DNA of 64,000 bases from Archaeoglobus neptunius (GCF_016757965.1 NZ_JAEKIW010000009.1:1-64000), one strand, 5' to 3'. Shown: positions 32,138-42,115, numbered from the stretch's first letter. Translations and numbers: made by a program. The notes: generated by a model not told the origin, from the letters alone.

Positions 32138-34215
32138 ACGATAAAGGAGTTGCACCATTGATAGCTTTCATTCTCCTTTTCGGTATAATTGTAGGTTATA
32201 TCGCTCTGCTGCAGTCAAGTTTCGTGCCTGAGTGGAACAGGGAGGTGGAGATTAAACACTCACAAAGGATTGTGGATGAACTCAGGACCCTTGAGGTAAT
32301 GTTGAGCAATTGCGAATCGGGGAAGGTTGTTGTGGATACGGGTGTTGTGTATCCGCAACGCCCTCTGCTGGTCAATCCGCCATCCGCCTTTACAACGGTT
32401 GAGGCCTACGAGTTAAATGTGACCATCAATGGAAAGTCGTATCCATCCATGGGTATTGCATTCAAGACAGGCTACCATTATCTATCATCAACTATTTTTT
32501 ATTTGGAACATGCAGCTCTTCTAAAACTTCAGAACTCGCATGTGGTAGATTATGGTGGTATTTCATGGACGAAAGATAAAATAGAGATTTTGCTGCTAAA
32601 CACAACCTTCAAATCCTTTTCTTCCAACAAACCGGTAACATTAGTCATCGATCCGATCTCGTATGGAGGTGAGAAGTTCTATCGCACGCTCAATCTGACC
32701 TTCGAATCTGCAAATGAAGAAACGGCATCTTGGTGGGAGGAAAAGCTGAAAAGTGAAGGGTTGAATGTAACGAGAGAAGGAAGAATTCTGAAAGTAAATG
32801 AAACCAACGTCACGGTCTCATTACTTTACGTCGGACTGTCCACCAGGACACCCAGCTTCCAACCACTTTTTCCATGCAGCATAGTCAATGTAACTGAAAG
32901 AGACCTCGAAGTCACTCAGGGTGATACTCTAACGCTCACGTCCAGAGTGGTGGACAGATTGGGAAATCCCGTTAGAAAATATCCGGTAGAGATTACGTTT
33001 CAGCCTGCAACGGCCGAAAATCCAAATCGGGAGGTATATACTGACAAAAATGGAGTTGTTTGGACGTACTTCAATGCCGTGGCCAGCGGACTAAACATCG
33101 TGCGCTTTTCAGGATGTGGCAACTCCACAGAATTTACAATAAACGTAAACCCTGCAACCGGTCAAACCTGTAATTTTGAACTGCAGTGGCTGGATGGTAG
33201 TAGCTACACGTGGAATACCAAGAAAAATGAGAGCAGAATTTTTGAGGTTGAGTTGAAATACAATGGAAATGCGGTGGAAAACGCCCTGCTCACGTTAAGT
33301 GTGGATAACCAGAGCGTCGTCAAAGTTTCTGGGTCAAATCCAGAAACAGACCAAAATGGGCGTGCCTGGATAAATCTTACTGCCACCGATTCCGGAAATG
33401 CGAAACTTCTGGCATATTACGGCGGATGCTCCGCAATTCTCAATCTTGTTGTGAACATTTCAACAAAATATCCAGTTGCTGCATTTACGTACAGTCCTTC
33501 GTATCCGTCTGTCGGTGAAACCATAACTTTCGATGCTTCATCGAGCTATGACCCTGATGGCAGCATAGTGAGCTATGAATGGGACCTTGATGGGGATGGC
33601 AGCTATGGTGACGCTGTTGGACAAACTGTGACCTACACCTTTTCAACTTGGGGCAGTCATACGGTTGGTTTGAGGGTTACGGATAACGACGGACTTACGA
33701 ATACAACAAGGGTGATCGTTTACGTTGGGGATCTGGTTTACAATAACGATGCAATTGCCGATGATGGGCCCGACAGTCCAGTGTTCTATGATGCTGACGG
33801 AGGGGTGATATTCAGCGTAACAAACCGCTACCCGACAGAGGTCGTTATCGACAAAATCACAATAGATACGTCCTTTTCCTTCATAGACTACTTGGACGAT
33901 TCGCTGGATTACGGAGCAAATAACAAGCCTAAGTATGCGGAAATATACGTTGATGCCACCATACCCAGCTATGTGGACTATTACGGCGGCGTGAGCATAC
34001 CTGCAACTGTTGACCTCGGTGTTGACGGTAACGAGAACAGCGGAACCAATGCGGTAGTCGGTAGAAACTCCACTGCTACCTTCTACTTGTATGAGTTCTA
34101 TTATTTTGGAGGCCTCTTCAATGCGAATATGCATGGTGAGGTGCTTAGTGTGACGGTTCAGTATGTTGTAGGGACCGAAACTAAAACGAAAACGTTTACG
34201 TTTACAGTCAGTTAA
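32131..34215 (+). CDS. large surface protein with pilin-type N-terminus, Ig-like and PKD domains
   Basis: A 694-residue partner of the preceding gene, overlapping it by 7 nt. The N-terminal signal KGVAPLIAFILLFGIIVGYI and the following PEWNREVEIKH match the first protein, and the ectodomain to about residue 255 is homologous (shared VVVDxGVxYP, DPISYGG-like and EETASWW-like segments). Two Ig-like units (about 255-345, 350-445) precede a PKD domain (about 450-535: PVAAFTYSPSYPSVGETITF, SYEWDLDGDGSYGD, VGLRVTDNDG) and a C-terminal beta-rich domain with Asp/Asn-rich loops. It has no DUF2341 or lectin-like repeats. The two probably form a heteromeric cell-surface structure; this is inference. Confidence 0.75.
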   Translation: MLNDKGVAPLIAFILLFGIIVGYIALLQSSFVPEWNREVEIKHSQRIVDELRTLEVMLSNCESGKVVVDTGVVYPQRPLLVNPPSAFTTVEAYELNVTINGKSYPSMGIAFKTGYHYLSSTIFYLEHAALLKLQNSHVVDYGGISWTKDKIEILLLNTTFKSFSSNKPVTLVIDPISYGGEKFYRTLNLTFESANEETASWWEEKLKSEGLNVTREGRILKVNETNVTVSLLYVGLSTRTPSFQPLFPCSIVNVTERDLEVTQGDTLTLTSRVVDRLGNPVRKYPVEITFQPATAENPNREVYTDKNGVVWTYFNAVASGLNIVRFSGCGNSTEFTINVNPATGQTCNFELQWLDGSSYTWNTKKNESRIFEVELKYNGNAVENALLTLSVDNQSVVKVSGSNPETDQNGRAWINLTATDSGNAKLLAYYGGCSAILNLVVNISTKYPVAAFTYSPSYPSVGETITFDASSSYDPDGSIVSYEWDLDGDGSYGDAVGQTVTYTFSTWGSHTVGLRVTDNDGLTNTTRVIVYVGDLVYNNDAIADDGPDSPVFYDADGGVIFSVTNRYPTEVVIDKITIDTSFSFIDYLDDSLDYGANNKPKYAEIYVDATIPSYVDYYGGVSIPATVDLGVDGNENSGTNAVVGRNSTATFYLYEFYYFGGLFNANMHGEVLSVTVQYVVGTETKTKTFTFTVS

Positions 34216-34271
34216 CTGTCGACATAAAAGACAAGCGCCTTCAGTCTGAACCTAACAGGTTGAAAAGCTGT

Positions 34272-35048
34272 TTAGTGCGACAACAGCAGCCCCAAACCAA
34301 ATCCGACTATGGCTCCGAAGTTCACAAATGGCAAACCGGGATGCGCACCACCCCTCTTCTCTACTATATAGAGCAGCAGCATGAGGCCGATAAAACCGCC
34401 AAGGAGTGAGAAAAGAGCTGTTAACTTTATAAACCCCAGTTCGGGAGAGTTCGAGAAAGCTTGGGCAGAAACCACCAGGATGTTCGGCATGACAACGTCT
34501 CCCACACCCATGTAGGCGTTACCATCCTTTTTTGGGATGATGAAGAGCATTGGAGCGTTTATAGCTGTGACAGACTCGGCAAGACTTATCATGTGTTTGG
34601 TTCTGTAGACCGAGATTATGTCATATACTGCGAGAACCGTAAGCAAAAGAATGACAGGTAGAGGTTCAAGGCTTATTCCGAAGATCGCAGTTATTCCGGC
34701 TGCGAGCATCAGAGCTGCCGCGTTTATCAGCAACCAGTGTGGCTTCTTTGCAAGAAAGACGACAATAGCAATTGAAATTAAAATGGAGAAGATTCCAACA
34801 AAGGGGGACAGAACATAGAAGATTGATATAAACGTGAGGAAGTATATCACGGCCTTTAAAATTACCGAGTACCGTACAGCGAGAAGTATGAATGCTGTAA
34901 AGGCTATTATGAGTCCGAAGTAGAGCATGGAGTTGGACACGTCTGATGGATTCTCAAAAACAACCATCCCTGCTTCTTCATACTTCGGCGTTGCGGCAAG
35001 TGCCAGTAGAGCGGATAGGATGAATATGACTCCGAAAAAATATCTCAA
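34272..35048 (-). CDS. presenilin-like intramembrane aspartyl protease (A22)
   Basis: A 258-residue multi-helix protein of the archaeal presenilin homologue family. Both catalytic Asp motifs are present: VLAVYDIISV (Asp143) and YMGVGDVVMPN (GxGD, Asp184); the third motif is HPGLPF (237-240), at the place of PAL. Nine membrane helices are expected. The start overlaps the stop of the PIN-ATPase gene by 4 nt (ATGA). It is convergent with the pilin-like genes, 56 nt away. Confidence 0.88.
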   Translation of the reverse strand: MRYFFGVIFILSALLALAATPKYEEAGMVVFENPSDVSNSMLYFGLIIAFTAFILLAVRYSVILKAVIYFLTFISIFYVLSPFVGIFSILISIAIVVFLAKKPHWLLINAAALMLAAGITAIFGISLEPLPVILLLTVLAVYDIISVYRTKHMISLAESVTAINAPMLFIIPKKDGNAYMGVGDVVMPNILVVSAQAFSNSPELGFIKLTALFSLLGGFIGLMLLLYIVEKRGGAHPGLPFVNFGAIVGFGLGLLLSH

Positions 35049-36814
35049 CCTATCACCCTGAGCTTAATCGGCTGCCCTTTTGCGAGGGCAAGCCTTAAGC
35101 TCTTTCCACCCTCCTTATCTTTCCTTATCCTTATCCATCCCTTTCTGCTCACAAGAGCCGTGAAAAGGTACTCCTCTCCTGCATAGACGTCGACGGTTTT
35201 CCCCTCCAGTCCCTTCGCCTGGATCACATAGTGTTTCCCGGTCTCCTCAACCTCCGCATCAAACTCGCCACTCATTTCCTTTGGAACGACATCAATGGAA
35301 AGCTGCAGTTCCTCCTCAATTGTCTTGATTCTTTTCCCCTTTCTTCCAATAAGGGTGGATATAGCTCTTTCAGGCACCTTAACCACCGCTTTTCTGCCGG
35401 CAAGCTCCACCTCAAAGTCGTCGATGTATCGGCCTATCTTCTCTTCAAGAGCGGCTTTGAGCTTCTCATCTGACTCAATGGGCATCACCACAATCTGCTC
35501 CCCGTAGGTGTAAATTTCAAACTCGAGTTTTTTGGTTTCGAAGTCCCTGACTTCTATAACCGGTCTCGCCAAATCCGCCTCCAACATGCCCGTCGGAACC
35601 TTTACGGTGAAGCTCAGCTCGTAAACCTTGACGATCTTTCCGGCTTCGATGAAAACAACCGTATCAACAACCTGTGGGATCATCCCCAGCTCGACCCTGC
35701 CGATCATCCTCTGTATGGCGTCAACGGCCCTCGTTGCATGTGTTACCCCAATCATTCCCACACCAGCAAGCCTCATATCGGAAAATACCTGAAAGTCGGA
35801 GGTCCTCCTCAACTCGTCATAAATCGTGTAATCAGGCCTTACAAGAAGCAGAATATCGGATGTGAGTGACATGTCTCCTTCAAGCGGGGCATACTGTGTG
35901 ATTTCATCACTCACCATCAAATCCCTCGGGCTCTCCATCGTCTTGACCACATAGCCGTTTTTAAGAAGGTAGTTCGCAACGCTCGCAGCGAAAGTGGATT
36001 TTCCGGCTCCGGGTGGGCCGGCGATGAGTATCCCCCTCTGCCTCTCCACGATCCTCCTCTTCAGTTCCTCACTAACTCCGTACTCGTCAATTGAAACTTG
36101 GGCTATCGGCCTTACAGCCGTTATCTCCATCCTGTCGGCGAACGGCCTTTCGGCGATTGCAATTCTCAGTTCCCTAAGCTGGACAACCGTTGCTCCCCTT
36201 CTTTCAATCTCAATGCTGCTGTCCTCATCCTGTCTTGCAGCCTCAAGTATCTCGCTGGCTATCTCGTTCAGTTCTTCGTAGCTCATCGGCCTGTCACCAA
36301 GCTTCACGAGTTTAAGGTCACCAATTTTTCCTCGCTTTGCGTAGGGCGGCACCCCCTCCCTCAGATGGACGCTTGCGGTGTCTGGTGTGAAAAAGGACAT
36401 GATTTTTGTTTCTTCCGGCTTTATAACTTTCGGTCTGACGTAAATTGTGTTTATTCCCTTTGCCCTTGCAACCAGATGCTGAACCCTATCCGATGTGATC
36501 AGAACAGCGTCAAATTCAGCGGCAACCTCTCTTATGAGGTTGTCAATTTCGCCTCCTTTTGCAAGACGGATGTGTTCGAGCTTTGGTCTCTCACCGGCAA
36601 ATATGACCTCAAAACCCCTGTCTTGAGCGAACTTTACTATCTTTTCCACCTCGCTCAGTCCCTGAAAGCCGGTCATCTTTCCAAAATTGGCCTGTGCTTC
36701 TAGTTCGGCGATTACGGCCTCAGGGATTATTATCGTTCCCTTAATCTCACCACTTTCCAGCATTCTGGATATCCTACCCGAAATCACAACACTTGTATCA
36801 ACAGCGTACTTCAT
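35045..36814 (-). CDS. PIN domain-ATPase-KH protein (PINA family)
   Basis: A 589-residue archaeal protein with an N-terminal PIN nuclease domain (Asp6 in [11 protein letters not shown], acidic residues near 37-39, 91 and 109), a VirB11/PilT-like ATPase (Walker [10 protein letters not shown] at 266-273; [14 protein letters not shown]) and a C-terminal KH domain (about 484-515, [18 protein letters not shown]) plus a small beta domain. PINA-type proteins are hexameric ATPases acting on nucleic acids. The start ATG at 36814 follows GAGGTTGG; in-frame codons further up lie inside hisI. It overlaps hisI by 17 nt. Confidence 0.9.
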   Translation of the reverse strand: MKYAVDTSVVISGRISRMLESGEIKGTIIIPEAVIAELEAQANFGKMTGFQGLSEVEKIVKFAQDRGFEVIFAGERPKLEHIRLAKGGEIDNLIREVAAEFDAVLITSDRVQHLVARAKGINTIYVRPKVIKPEETKIMSFFTPDTASVHLREGVPPYAKRGKIGDLKLVKLGDRPMSYEELNEIASEILEAARQDEDSSIEIERRGATVVQLRELRIAIAERPFADRMEITAVRPIAQVSIDEYGVSEELKRRIVERQRGILIAGPPGAGKSTFAASVANYLLKNGYVVKTMESPRDLMVSDEITQYAPLEGDMSLTSDILLLVRPDYTIYDELRRTSDFQVFSDMRLAGVGMIGVTHATRAVDAIQRMIGRVELGMIPQVVDTVVFIEAGKIVKVYELSFTVKVPTGMLEADLARPVIEVRDFETKKLEFEIYTYGEQIVVMPIESDEKLKAALEEKIGRYIDDFEVELAGRKAVVKVPERAISTLIGRKGKRIKTIEEELQLSIDVVPKEMSGEFDAEVEETGKHYVIQAKGLEGKTVDVYAGEEYLFTALVSRKGWIRIRKDKEGGKSLRLALAKGQPIKLRVIG

Positions 36815-37121
36815 GATCCAACCTCCTGTAAAAGCATGAGTAGTTTCCCGTATGACAGGCATTACCTCTCTGCTCAACCAGGTAGAGCAGAGCATCACAA
36901 TCACAATCGTATCTAACTTCAACAACCTTCTGAACGTTTCCGGAACTCTCACCCTTTTTCCACAGCTTTTTCCTGCTCCTGCTCCAGTAGTGAGCGTATC
37001 CGGTTTTCAGGGTTAATTCAACAGCCTCTCTGTTGGCGTAGGCCAGCATGAGGACCTCTTTTGTTTTTACATCTTGAGTGATGACAGGGATCAGACCTCT
37101 CTCATCGAATTTCAGTTCCAT
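36798..37121 (-). CDS. hisI: phosphoribosyl-AMP cyclohydrolase
   Basis: HisI opens the adenine ring of phosphoribosyl-AMP in histidine synthesis. The 107-residue protein has the metal-binding motifs: [18 protein letters not shown], the DCDCDALL segment with Asp and Cys ligands, and [14 protein letters not shown]. No HisE domain is fused, as in most archaea. No other his gene is nearby. It is followed, with a 17-nt overlap, by the PIN-ATPase gene. Confidence 0.95.
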   Translation of the reverse strand: MELKFDERGLIPVITQDVKTKEVLMLAYANREAVELTLKTGYAHYWSRSRKKLWKKGESSGNVQKVVEVRYDCDCDALLYLVEQRGNACHTGNYSCFYRRLDHEVRC

Positions 37122-37163
37122 ACCCCAGTTTCTGTGGAATTGTAAAAATAGTTTTTTAAAAAA

Positions 37164-37292
37164 TTGGGTTGAAGCCTCCGGGATAGCTGCTGCAGAAAGT
37201 GAAAAATAGCGAGAATGCTTTCAGGTACTCGAGGTTCAGTCCCAGCAGCCGCATAATACATGAAAGATACCGGAGACTATCTGGTATTTTTG
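37164..37292 (+). ncRNA. candidate small structured RNA upstream of purS
   Basis: The 251-nt gap between hisI and purS has no convincing gene. It holds a TATA-like run (TTTTTTAAAAAA, 37152-37163), a 7-bp pairing of GCTGCTG (37186-37192) with CAGCAGC (37243-37249), and a hairpin ATACCGGA-GACTA-TCTGGTAT (37267-37287, 8 bp with one G·T pair) followed directly by TTTTT (37287-37291), like a terminator. Together they suggest a transcript of roughly 110 nt. No known RNA family is recognised; it could also be the purS leader or chance. Confidence 0.3.
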
Positions 37293-37372
37293 CATCAATT
37301 GAGTTTTTTCCAACCGTTCCACAGCCGACCTCTATCGCTCATTTTTTAAAGTTGAACGTGCAAGAATCTCTC

Positions 37373-37615
37373 ATGATTGCTGACGTTTACATCGAACTCA
37401 AAGAGGGTGTTGCTGATCCCGAAGGTGAGGCGACGCTTAAAGCGCTGAGATTGCTTGGATTTAAGAGAGTTAAAAAGGTGTCAACTGTTAAGGTTTTTCG
37501 TCTGGATATAGAGGCAAGAAGCAAAGATGATGCGGAGAGAGAGATAGCAGAGATGTGCGAAAAGCTGCTTGCAAATCCGGTTATTCAAAGGTACAGAATT
37601 GAGTGGAGAGAGTGA
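37373..37615 (+). CDS. purS: phosphoribosylformylglycinamidine synthase subunit PurS
   Basis: The small bridging subunit of FGAM synthase (PurL/PurQ/PurS), 80 residues: [28 protein letters not shown] and the end [11 protein letters not shown] are typical. I start at ATG 37373 because TTTTTTAAA at 37342-37350 is about 25 nt upstream (leaderless), and PurS proteins begin here; the open frame to 37199 has no family similarity. purL follows 4 nt downstream. Confidence 0.92.
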   Translation: MIADVYIELKEGVADPEGEATLKALRLLGFKRVKKVSTVKVFRLDIEARSKDDAEREIAEMCEKLLANPVIQRYRIEWRE

Positions 37616-37619
37616 GACC

Positions 37620-39920
37620 ATGTACAAAAGGGTTGATGTCCCATTCGAGCTTTACGAGATCCAGATTCTGGAAGCGAGTGACGGGCAGCTTGAAAAGATA
37701 AGTGAAGAACTTGGACTGGCATTAAACGTAGACGAAATGAAGAGGATTAAAGAGTACTTCCGAAAGAAGGGGCGAAATCCATACGACATCGAACTTCAGA
37801 GCCTCGCCCAGGCGTGGAGCGAGCACTGCTGCTACAAAAGCTCGAAGTACTACCTCAGACAGTACCTGCTTGACGCTTCCAAGGCGGACTACGTAATCTC
37901 AGCCATAGAGGAGGATGCGGGAGTTGTTGAGTTTGATGACGAGTATGCCTACGTTACAGCTTTCGAAAGCCACAATCATCCCTCAGCCATCGAGCCCTAC
38001 GGTGGGGCTGCAACCGGAGTTGGTGGAATTTTGAGAGACGTTCTTTGCATGGGCGCTCAACCAGTGGCGTTGATCGATCCACTATTTTTCGGTAACCTTG
38101 ATGTGTCCCATGATAAACTTCCAAAAGGAGTCAAGCATCCGCAGTATCTGCTGGCGGGTGTTGTGGCGGGCATAAGAGACTACGGCAACAGGGTTGGCAT
38201 CCCCACAGTTGCGGGGATGGTATTTTTCGATGACTCCTATCTCACGAACTGCCTTGTTAACGTTGGATGCGTTGGAATAGTGAGAAAGGACAGAATCATA
38301 CACAGCAGGGCAGGTGGAGTGGGTGATATTTTCGTCCTTGTGGGGGGGAAGACGGGGAGAGATGGCATTCATGGCGTAACCTTTGCCTCTGCGGAGCTTG
38401 ATGAAAAGAGCGAGGAAGAGGCGAGAGGTGCTGTACAGCTCGGAAATCCGATCATGAAGGAGCCCCTCATTCACGCCTGCCTTGAGGTCGTCGAAAAGGG
38501 GTTGCTGACCGGAATGAAGGATCTGGGTGGAGGTGGGTTGAGCTGCGTAATCGGGGAGATGGCTCTTGCCGCTGGCTACGGGGCTGAGGTTTACCTGGAC
38601 AAGGTTCCGCTGAAGGAGGAGGGTATGGCTCCCTGGGAGATCTGGATTTCAGAGAGTCAGGAGAGGATGATGCTAACGGTAAGGCCGGAGCACATTGACG
38701 AGGTTCTTTACATCTTCCAGAAGTGGGATGTACCGGCAACAGTCGTTGGCAGGGTGATTGGGGAGAAGGTCACCAGGATCTTTTACATGGGATACAAAAT
38801 CTACGAGATGGATACCGAGTTTGTTACTGCAGGACCGGAATACTGCCGCCCGTACACTTCAAAAAAGCCCGAAAAGGAGCTTCACGAAGAAATTGAACCT
38901 CCGGTGGATTATGTTAAGACCTTCTTGAAGATGCTCTCCCATCCAAACGTGGCGTTCAAAGAGTGGATCGTTAGACAGTACGACCATGAGGTGAGGGCAT
39001 CTACCGTTCTTAAACCATTGCAGGGCAGAATGAACTTTGAGACTCACGGAGATGCTGCCGTGATAAAGCCGACAAGATCCTGGAAGGGGCTGGCGATAAC
39101 CGCTGACGTCAATCCCTGGATGTGCAAAGTGGACCCCTACTGGGGTGCCGCAAGCTCCTTCGATGAGATGGTGAGAAATCTTGTTGCCGTCAACGCCGTT
39201 CCTCATTCCTTCAACGACTGTCTGAACTTCGGTAATCCAGAAAAGCCTGAAAGAATGGGGGAGTTTGTTGAGTGTGTCAGGGCCATTGGGTGGATGGCCA
39301 GGGGGACGGCAATTCCATGCGTTAGCGGGAATGTCAGCTTTTACAACGAGACACCTTACGGTGCTGTCGCACCCACTCCGTCACTTCTTGGCATCGGACT
39401 GGTGGAGGACACCAGAAAGACCGTAACGAGCGATTTCAAGGGAAATGGTGCGGTAATTCTTGTTGGAGAGACAGAAAAGGAGTTTGGCGGAAGCCTTTAT
39501 TCTGTCGTGATGGGTCAGAAATGTCACAGGGTTCCCAGAACTTCTCCCGAAAGGCTGAGGGCTTACACTGATGCGATGCTTGAGTCATTCAGAAGATTTA
39601 GGGTTACGGCCTGCCATGATGTCGGCATGGGTGGTCTGGCAGTCTGCATAGCGGAGATGTGCTTTGGGAGGGGGATTGGCTTTGAGGCGGTCAGAAACCT
39701 GAGCTTCATAGAGCTGTTCTCGGAATCCAACACGAGGTGGATTTCCGAGGTGGATAAAGAAGAGGCAGAAGAGTACGTCGAGTTCTTCAGGTCTAAAGGG
39801 TTAAAGGCTGAGCTGATTGGTTACAGCGAGGGCTCTGCAATAAACTGCGGCACATTCAGCGTTGATCTGGAGAAGGCGGAAAATGCCTGGAGAACGGGGT
39901 TCTCAAGGTATCTGGTGTAG
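37620..39920 (+). CDS. purL: phosphoribosylformylglycinamidine synthase subunit PurL
   Basis: The 766-residue ATPase subunit of FGAM synthase (fourth step of purine synthesis). Motifs include [37 protein letters not shown], a glycine-rich [15 protein letters not shown] and the second-half [12 protein letters not shown]. Size is that of the small PurL that works with separate PurQ and PurS. purS is directly upstream; purQ is not in the window. ATG at 37620 is preceded by GAGAGAGTGAG. Confidence 0.96.
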   Translation: MYKRVDVPFELYEIQILEASDGQLEKISEELGLALNVDEMKRIKEYFRKKGRNPYDIELQSLAQAWSEHCCYKSSKYYLRQYLLDASKADYVISAIEEDAGVVEFDDEYAYVTAFESHNHPSAIEPYGGAATGVGGILRDVLCMGAQPVALIDPLFFGNLDVSHDKLPKGVKHPQYLLAGVVAGIRDYGNRVGIPTVAGMVFFDDSYLTNCLVNVGCVGIVRKDRIIHSRAGGVGDIFVLVGGKTGRDGIHGVTFASAELDEKSEEEARGAVQLGNPIMKEPLIHACLEVVEKGLLTGMKDLGGGGLSCVIGEMALAAGYGAEVYLDKVPLKEEGMAPWEIWISESQERMMLTVRPEHIDEVLYIFQKWDVPATVVGRVIGEKVTRIFYMGYKIYEMDTEFVTAGPEYCRPYTSKKPEKELHEEIEPPVDYVKTFLKMLSHPNVAFKEWIVRQYDHEVRASTVLKPLQGRMNFETHGDAAVIKPTRSWKGLAITADVNPWMCKVDPYWGAASSFDEMVRNLVAVNAVPHSFNDCLNFGNPEKPERMGEFVECVRAIGWMARGTAIPCVSGNVSFYNETPYGAVAPTPSLLGIGLVEDTRKTVTSDFKGNGAVILVGETEKEFGGSLYSVVMGQKCHRVPRTSPERLRAYTDAMLESFRRFRVTACHDVGMGGLAVCIAEMCFGRGIGFEAVRNLSFIELFSESNTRWISEVDKEEAEEYVEFFRSKGLKAELIGYSEGSAINCGTFSVDLEKAENAWRTGFSRYLV

Positions 39921-39935
39921 AACGAATTTAAATTT

Positions 39936-40676
39936 TTACGGGTTCTGCGAGCTGTGAACGAGTCCGCTCAGAATTCTCATAACCGTTTCGCCCTCCTCTT
40001 TCGATGAGGCAGTGGTGATGACATGAACCTGCTGAACTGAGGATCCGTCGATCAGCAGGGCCCTGAGATTGCCCTTATCATCGCTCCTGGTTAGCTTTAA
40101 TTTCACACCTCCCCCTGCAGAGGTGGCGTTCCCCTCAATAACTCCCGGTACTATCTTTTTCACGTAAGGTGACTTGGCGAGTGAAAGTATAAGGTTTAAC
40201 CCCTCCCGTCCTCCAATAATCGTGGAATGGCTGCCGTGAATTTTATCCTCCGGTGCCGTGTCTACAGTTTTAAGTCTGATCTTTGTTCTGAGAGTTTTTT
40301 CAAGCCTCGAGAAGAATTCCTTTTCATCACTGAACGTGTCGGTTGTTGATATGGAGAATGGATAGAGAAAGGGTCTGAGGAACTCGAGCGCCTCGTCTAT
40401 AAGTTCTACCTCACTTCCGGAGATGTAGATGTCCTCAACCCTCCTGTCGTAGATTTTTTCGGCGATAACCTCGTATAAATTCCTTAAAGATACATCATCA
40501 TCGTATCTTCTGAAACTCATCGTCTCGTTTCCGTACTTTCCCACAAGCAGGACTGTTGCCCTCAACCTGGAAACGTGAATTCCACAGCCCAAAGCATTTC
40601 TTTTTCCGCAAAACAGACAAAATTGGGTAGGGGAGCGCAGCTCCGCTCCGCAGTCACACCTCAGTCGTTGAAACAT
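39936..40676 (-). CDS. zinc-ribbon protein of unknown function (possibly DUF2103)
   Basis: A 246-residue soluble protein. The N-terminus has a zinc ribbon of four Cys (RCDCGAELRSPTQFCLFCGKR). The C-terminal half has a segment HGSHSTIIGGREGLNLIL followed by VKKIVPGVIEGNATSAGGG, which I associate with the archaeal 'predicted metal-binding' family DUF2103, from memory and with moderate certainty. It overlaps the GTP cyclohydrolase gene by 16 nt, so the two are co-expressed. No catalytic role can be given. Confidence 0.5.
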   Translation of the reverse strand: MFQRLRCDCGAELRSPTQFCLFCGKRNALGCGIHVSRLRATVLLVGKYGNETMSFRRYDDDVSLRNLYEVIAEKIYDRRVEDIYISGSEVELIDEALEFLRPFLYPFSISTTDTFSDEKEFFSRLEKTLRTKIRLKTVDTAPEDKIHGSHSTIIGGREGLNLILSLAKSPYVKKIVPGVIEGNATSAGGGVKLKLTRSDDKGNLRALLIDGSSVQQVHVITTASSKEEGETVMRILSGLVHSSQNP

Positions 40677-41818
40677 ATCATGTGGCCCATCTTGTCCTTT
40701 TTTGCCTTCAGGTAGGGCAGGTTCACATCACAGGGTTCGATCTCAATGGGCTCTCTCACAACATCGAATCCGTATTTTCTGAGCTCCTCGATTTTCAAGG
40801 GGTTGTTGGTCAGAAGTCTGATGTTTTTGACCCCTAGATCCATCAAAATTTGGGCAGCAACGCCGTAGCTCCTCAAATCCGGTGGAAATCCAAGTTCTAT
40901 GTTTGCATCGACGGTGTCTATTCCATCCTCCTGAAGTTTGTAGGCCATGAGCTTGTTTATCAGGCCTATTCCTCTTCCCTCATGCCCTCTCATGTATATG
41001 GCCACACCTTTATCCTCTCTGTCTATCATCTTAAGTGCATTCTCAAGCTGATCTCCGCAATCGCATCGTAGGGAGTGAAATACATCGCCTGTCAGACACT
41101 CGGAGTGGATTCTTACCAGAACGTTGCCCTCACTCACGTCTCCTCGCACAAGGGCCACTATTTCTCCAAGAGGGGTCTTGTATCCTACAGCCTTGAATAT
41201 CCCGTAAAACTTTGTTGGTAACGTGGCTTCCACAACCCTCTCTACGATTTTCTCGGATCTTATCCTGAACTCGATCATGTCCTTAATCCTGAAAACCGGG
41301 ATGTTGTTCTTCTCGGCAAACTTAAGGGCGTACTCCTCGCTCGCAACCCCACCTTCAGCCGTCATGAGGGGGGCGTAAACGGCGGAAGGTCTGAATCCGG
41401 CCATTCTTGCGAGGTCCACACAGGCTTCAGCCATTCCCGGCCTCTCGAGCACACCCATTTCTTTAGTTTCCTCGACAAAAATCCTGCCCGGATACTGAAT
41501 TTCCCTGATCTTCCCGCTGACAAGGTCTCTGATAAACCCGGCCCTATCCTCAGCCGATATCTTGTCGAGCTTCGGGTCTATGGGAATGAGATTTCCATTC
41601 TGAAATCTGAATCTGTTGAGGCCGAGAGATAGAATTTTGCCCCACGGGAGGGCTAAACGAATCTCATCGCAGTTTTTCATCATGAAATTGATTAACTCTC
41701 CGGTAATCACTTCGGCAGGAATGCAAATAGCGCTTTTACGGTCAAGAATCATTACCGGCTTTCCGGCCTTTACATGTGCGGCAATTTCTTCCATAGGCTT
41801 CTTGGTTGAGAAAGGCAT
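40661..41818 (-). CDS. ribA: GTP cyclohydrolase II with degenerate RibB-like N-terminal domain
   Basis: A 385-residue two-domain protein. The C-terminal half (about 195-385) is a complete GTP cyclohydrolase II: zinc site C241-x10-C252-x-C254 (SECLTGDVFHSLRCDCGDQL), MRGHEGRGIGL, and PDLRSYGVAAQILMDLGV with LLTNNP. The N-terminal half resembles RibB (dihydroxybutanone phosphate synthase) in fold, with ISAEDRA and MAEACVDLARMAGF, but the acidic DDEDRENEGD loop is shortened to LDRKSA and the catalytic RxGHTEA is RPGMAEA. So the GTP step of riboflavin synthesis is supported, the butanone step is not. It overlaps the zinc-ribbon gene downstream. Confidence 0.85.
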   Translation of the reverse strand: MPFSTKKPMEEIAAHVKAGKPVMILDRKSAICIPAEVITGELINFMMKNCDEIRLALPWGKILSLGLNRFRFQNGNLIPIDPKLDKISAEDRAGFIRDLVSGKIREIQYPGRIFVEETKEMGVLERPGMAEACVDLARMAGFRPSAVYAPLMTAEGGVASEEYALKFAEKNNIPVFRIKDMIEFRIRSEKIVERVVEATLPTKFYGIFKAVGYKTPLGEIVALVRGDVSEGNVLVRIHSECLTGDVFHSLRCDCGDQLENALKMIDREDKGVAIYMRGHEGRGIGLINKLMAYKLQEDGIDTVDANIELGFPPDLRSYGVAAQILMDLGVKNIRLLTNNPLKIEELRKYGFDVVREPIEIEPCDVNLPYLKAKKDKMGHMICFND

Positions 41819-41830
41819 ATAAATTTTGAT

Positions 41831-42046
41831 TCAATCCTCCCTAACACCCTTTGGTTTCGTTCTGTCATCTTCTTTCCTTTCAAATCTCTTCTCTTCCAGC
41901 AGTTCCTTGTACTCACCCTCTGTCATTTCAAGCACAAAGCTTCCGATATATCCGCAGTTTTTGCAGTAATACTTGCCGGTGTATCCGCCGGTGTCCAGCT
42001 CCACATCCTTTGACTTGCAAACCGGGCAAACAAGAATCCTCTTCAT
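41831..42046 (-). CDS. small zinc-ribbon protein
   Basis: A 71-residue protein with one zinc ribbon, CPVCKSKDVELDTGGYTGKYYCKNCGY, and a charged tail (EYKELLEEKRFERKED). It lies between aCPSF1 (69 nt upstream) and the riboflavin gene (12 nt downstream) on the same strand. Such small archaeal ribbons are common near RNA-processing and transcription genes; no function can be assigned. Confidence 0.75.
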   Translation of the reverse strand: MKRILVCPVCKSKDVELDTGGYTGKYYCKNCGYIGSFVLEMTEGEYKELLEEKRFERKEDDRTKPKGVRED

Positions 42047-42115
42047 ATTACAACTACACTTAGGGGAATATAGATTTAGCGATCAAACTTTTAACCAACA
42101 GAGCCGTGTGTCAGA

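Noticed and set aside
34209-34218. 10-bp palindrome CAGTTAACTG at the end of the second pilin-like gene
   Set aside because: It contains the stop codon, has no T-run after it and no partner copy; no function can be supported.
37225-37250. tRNA T-arm-like sequence (GAGGTTCAGTCCC)
   Set aside because: No acceptor stem, anticodon arm or D-arm can be built around it on either strand.
37199-37372. 58-codon extension of PurS
   Set aside because: PurS proteins start at the ATG at 37373, which has a TATA box 25 nt upstream; the upstream residues show no similarity.
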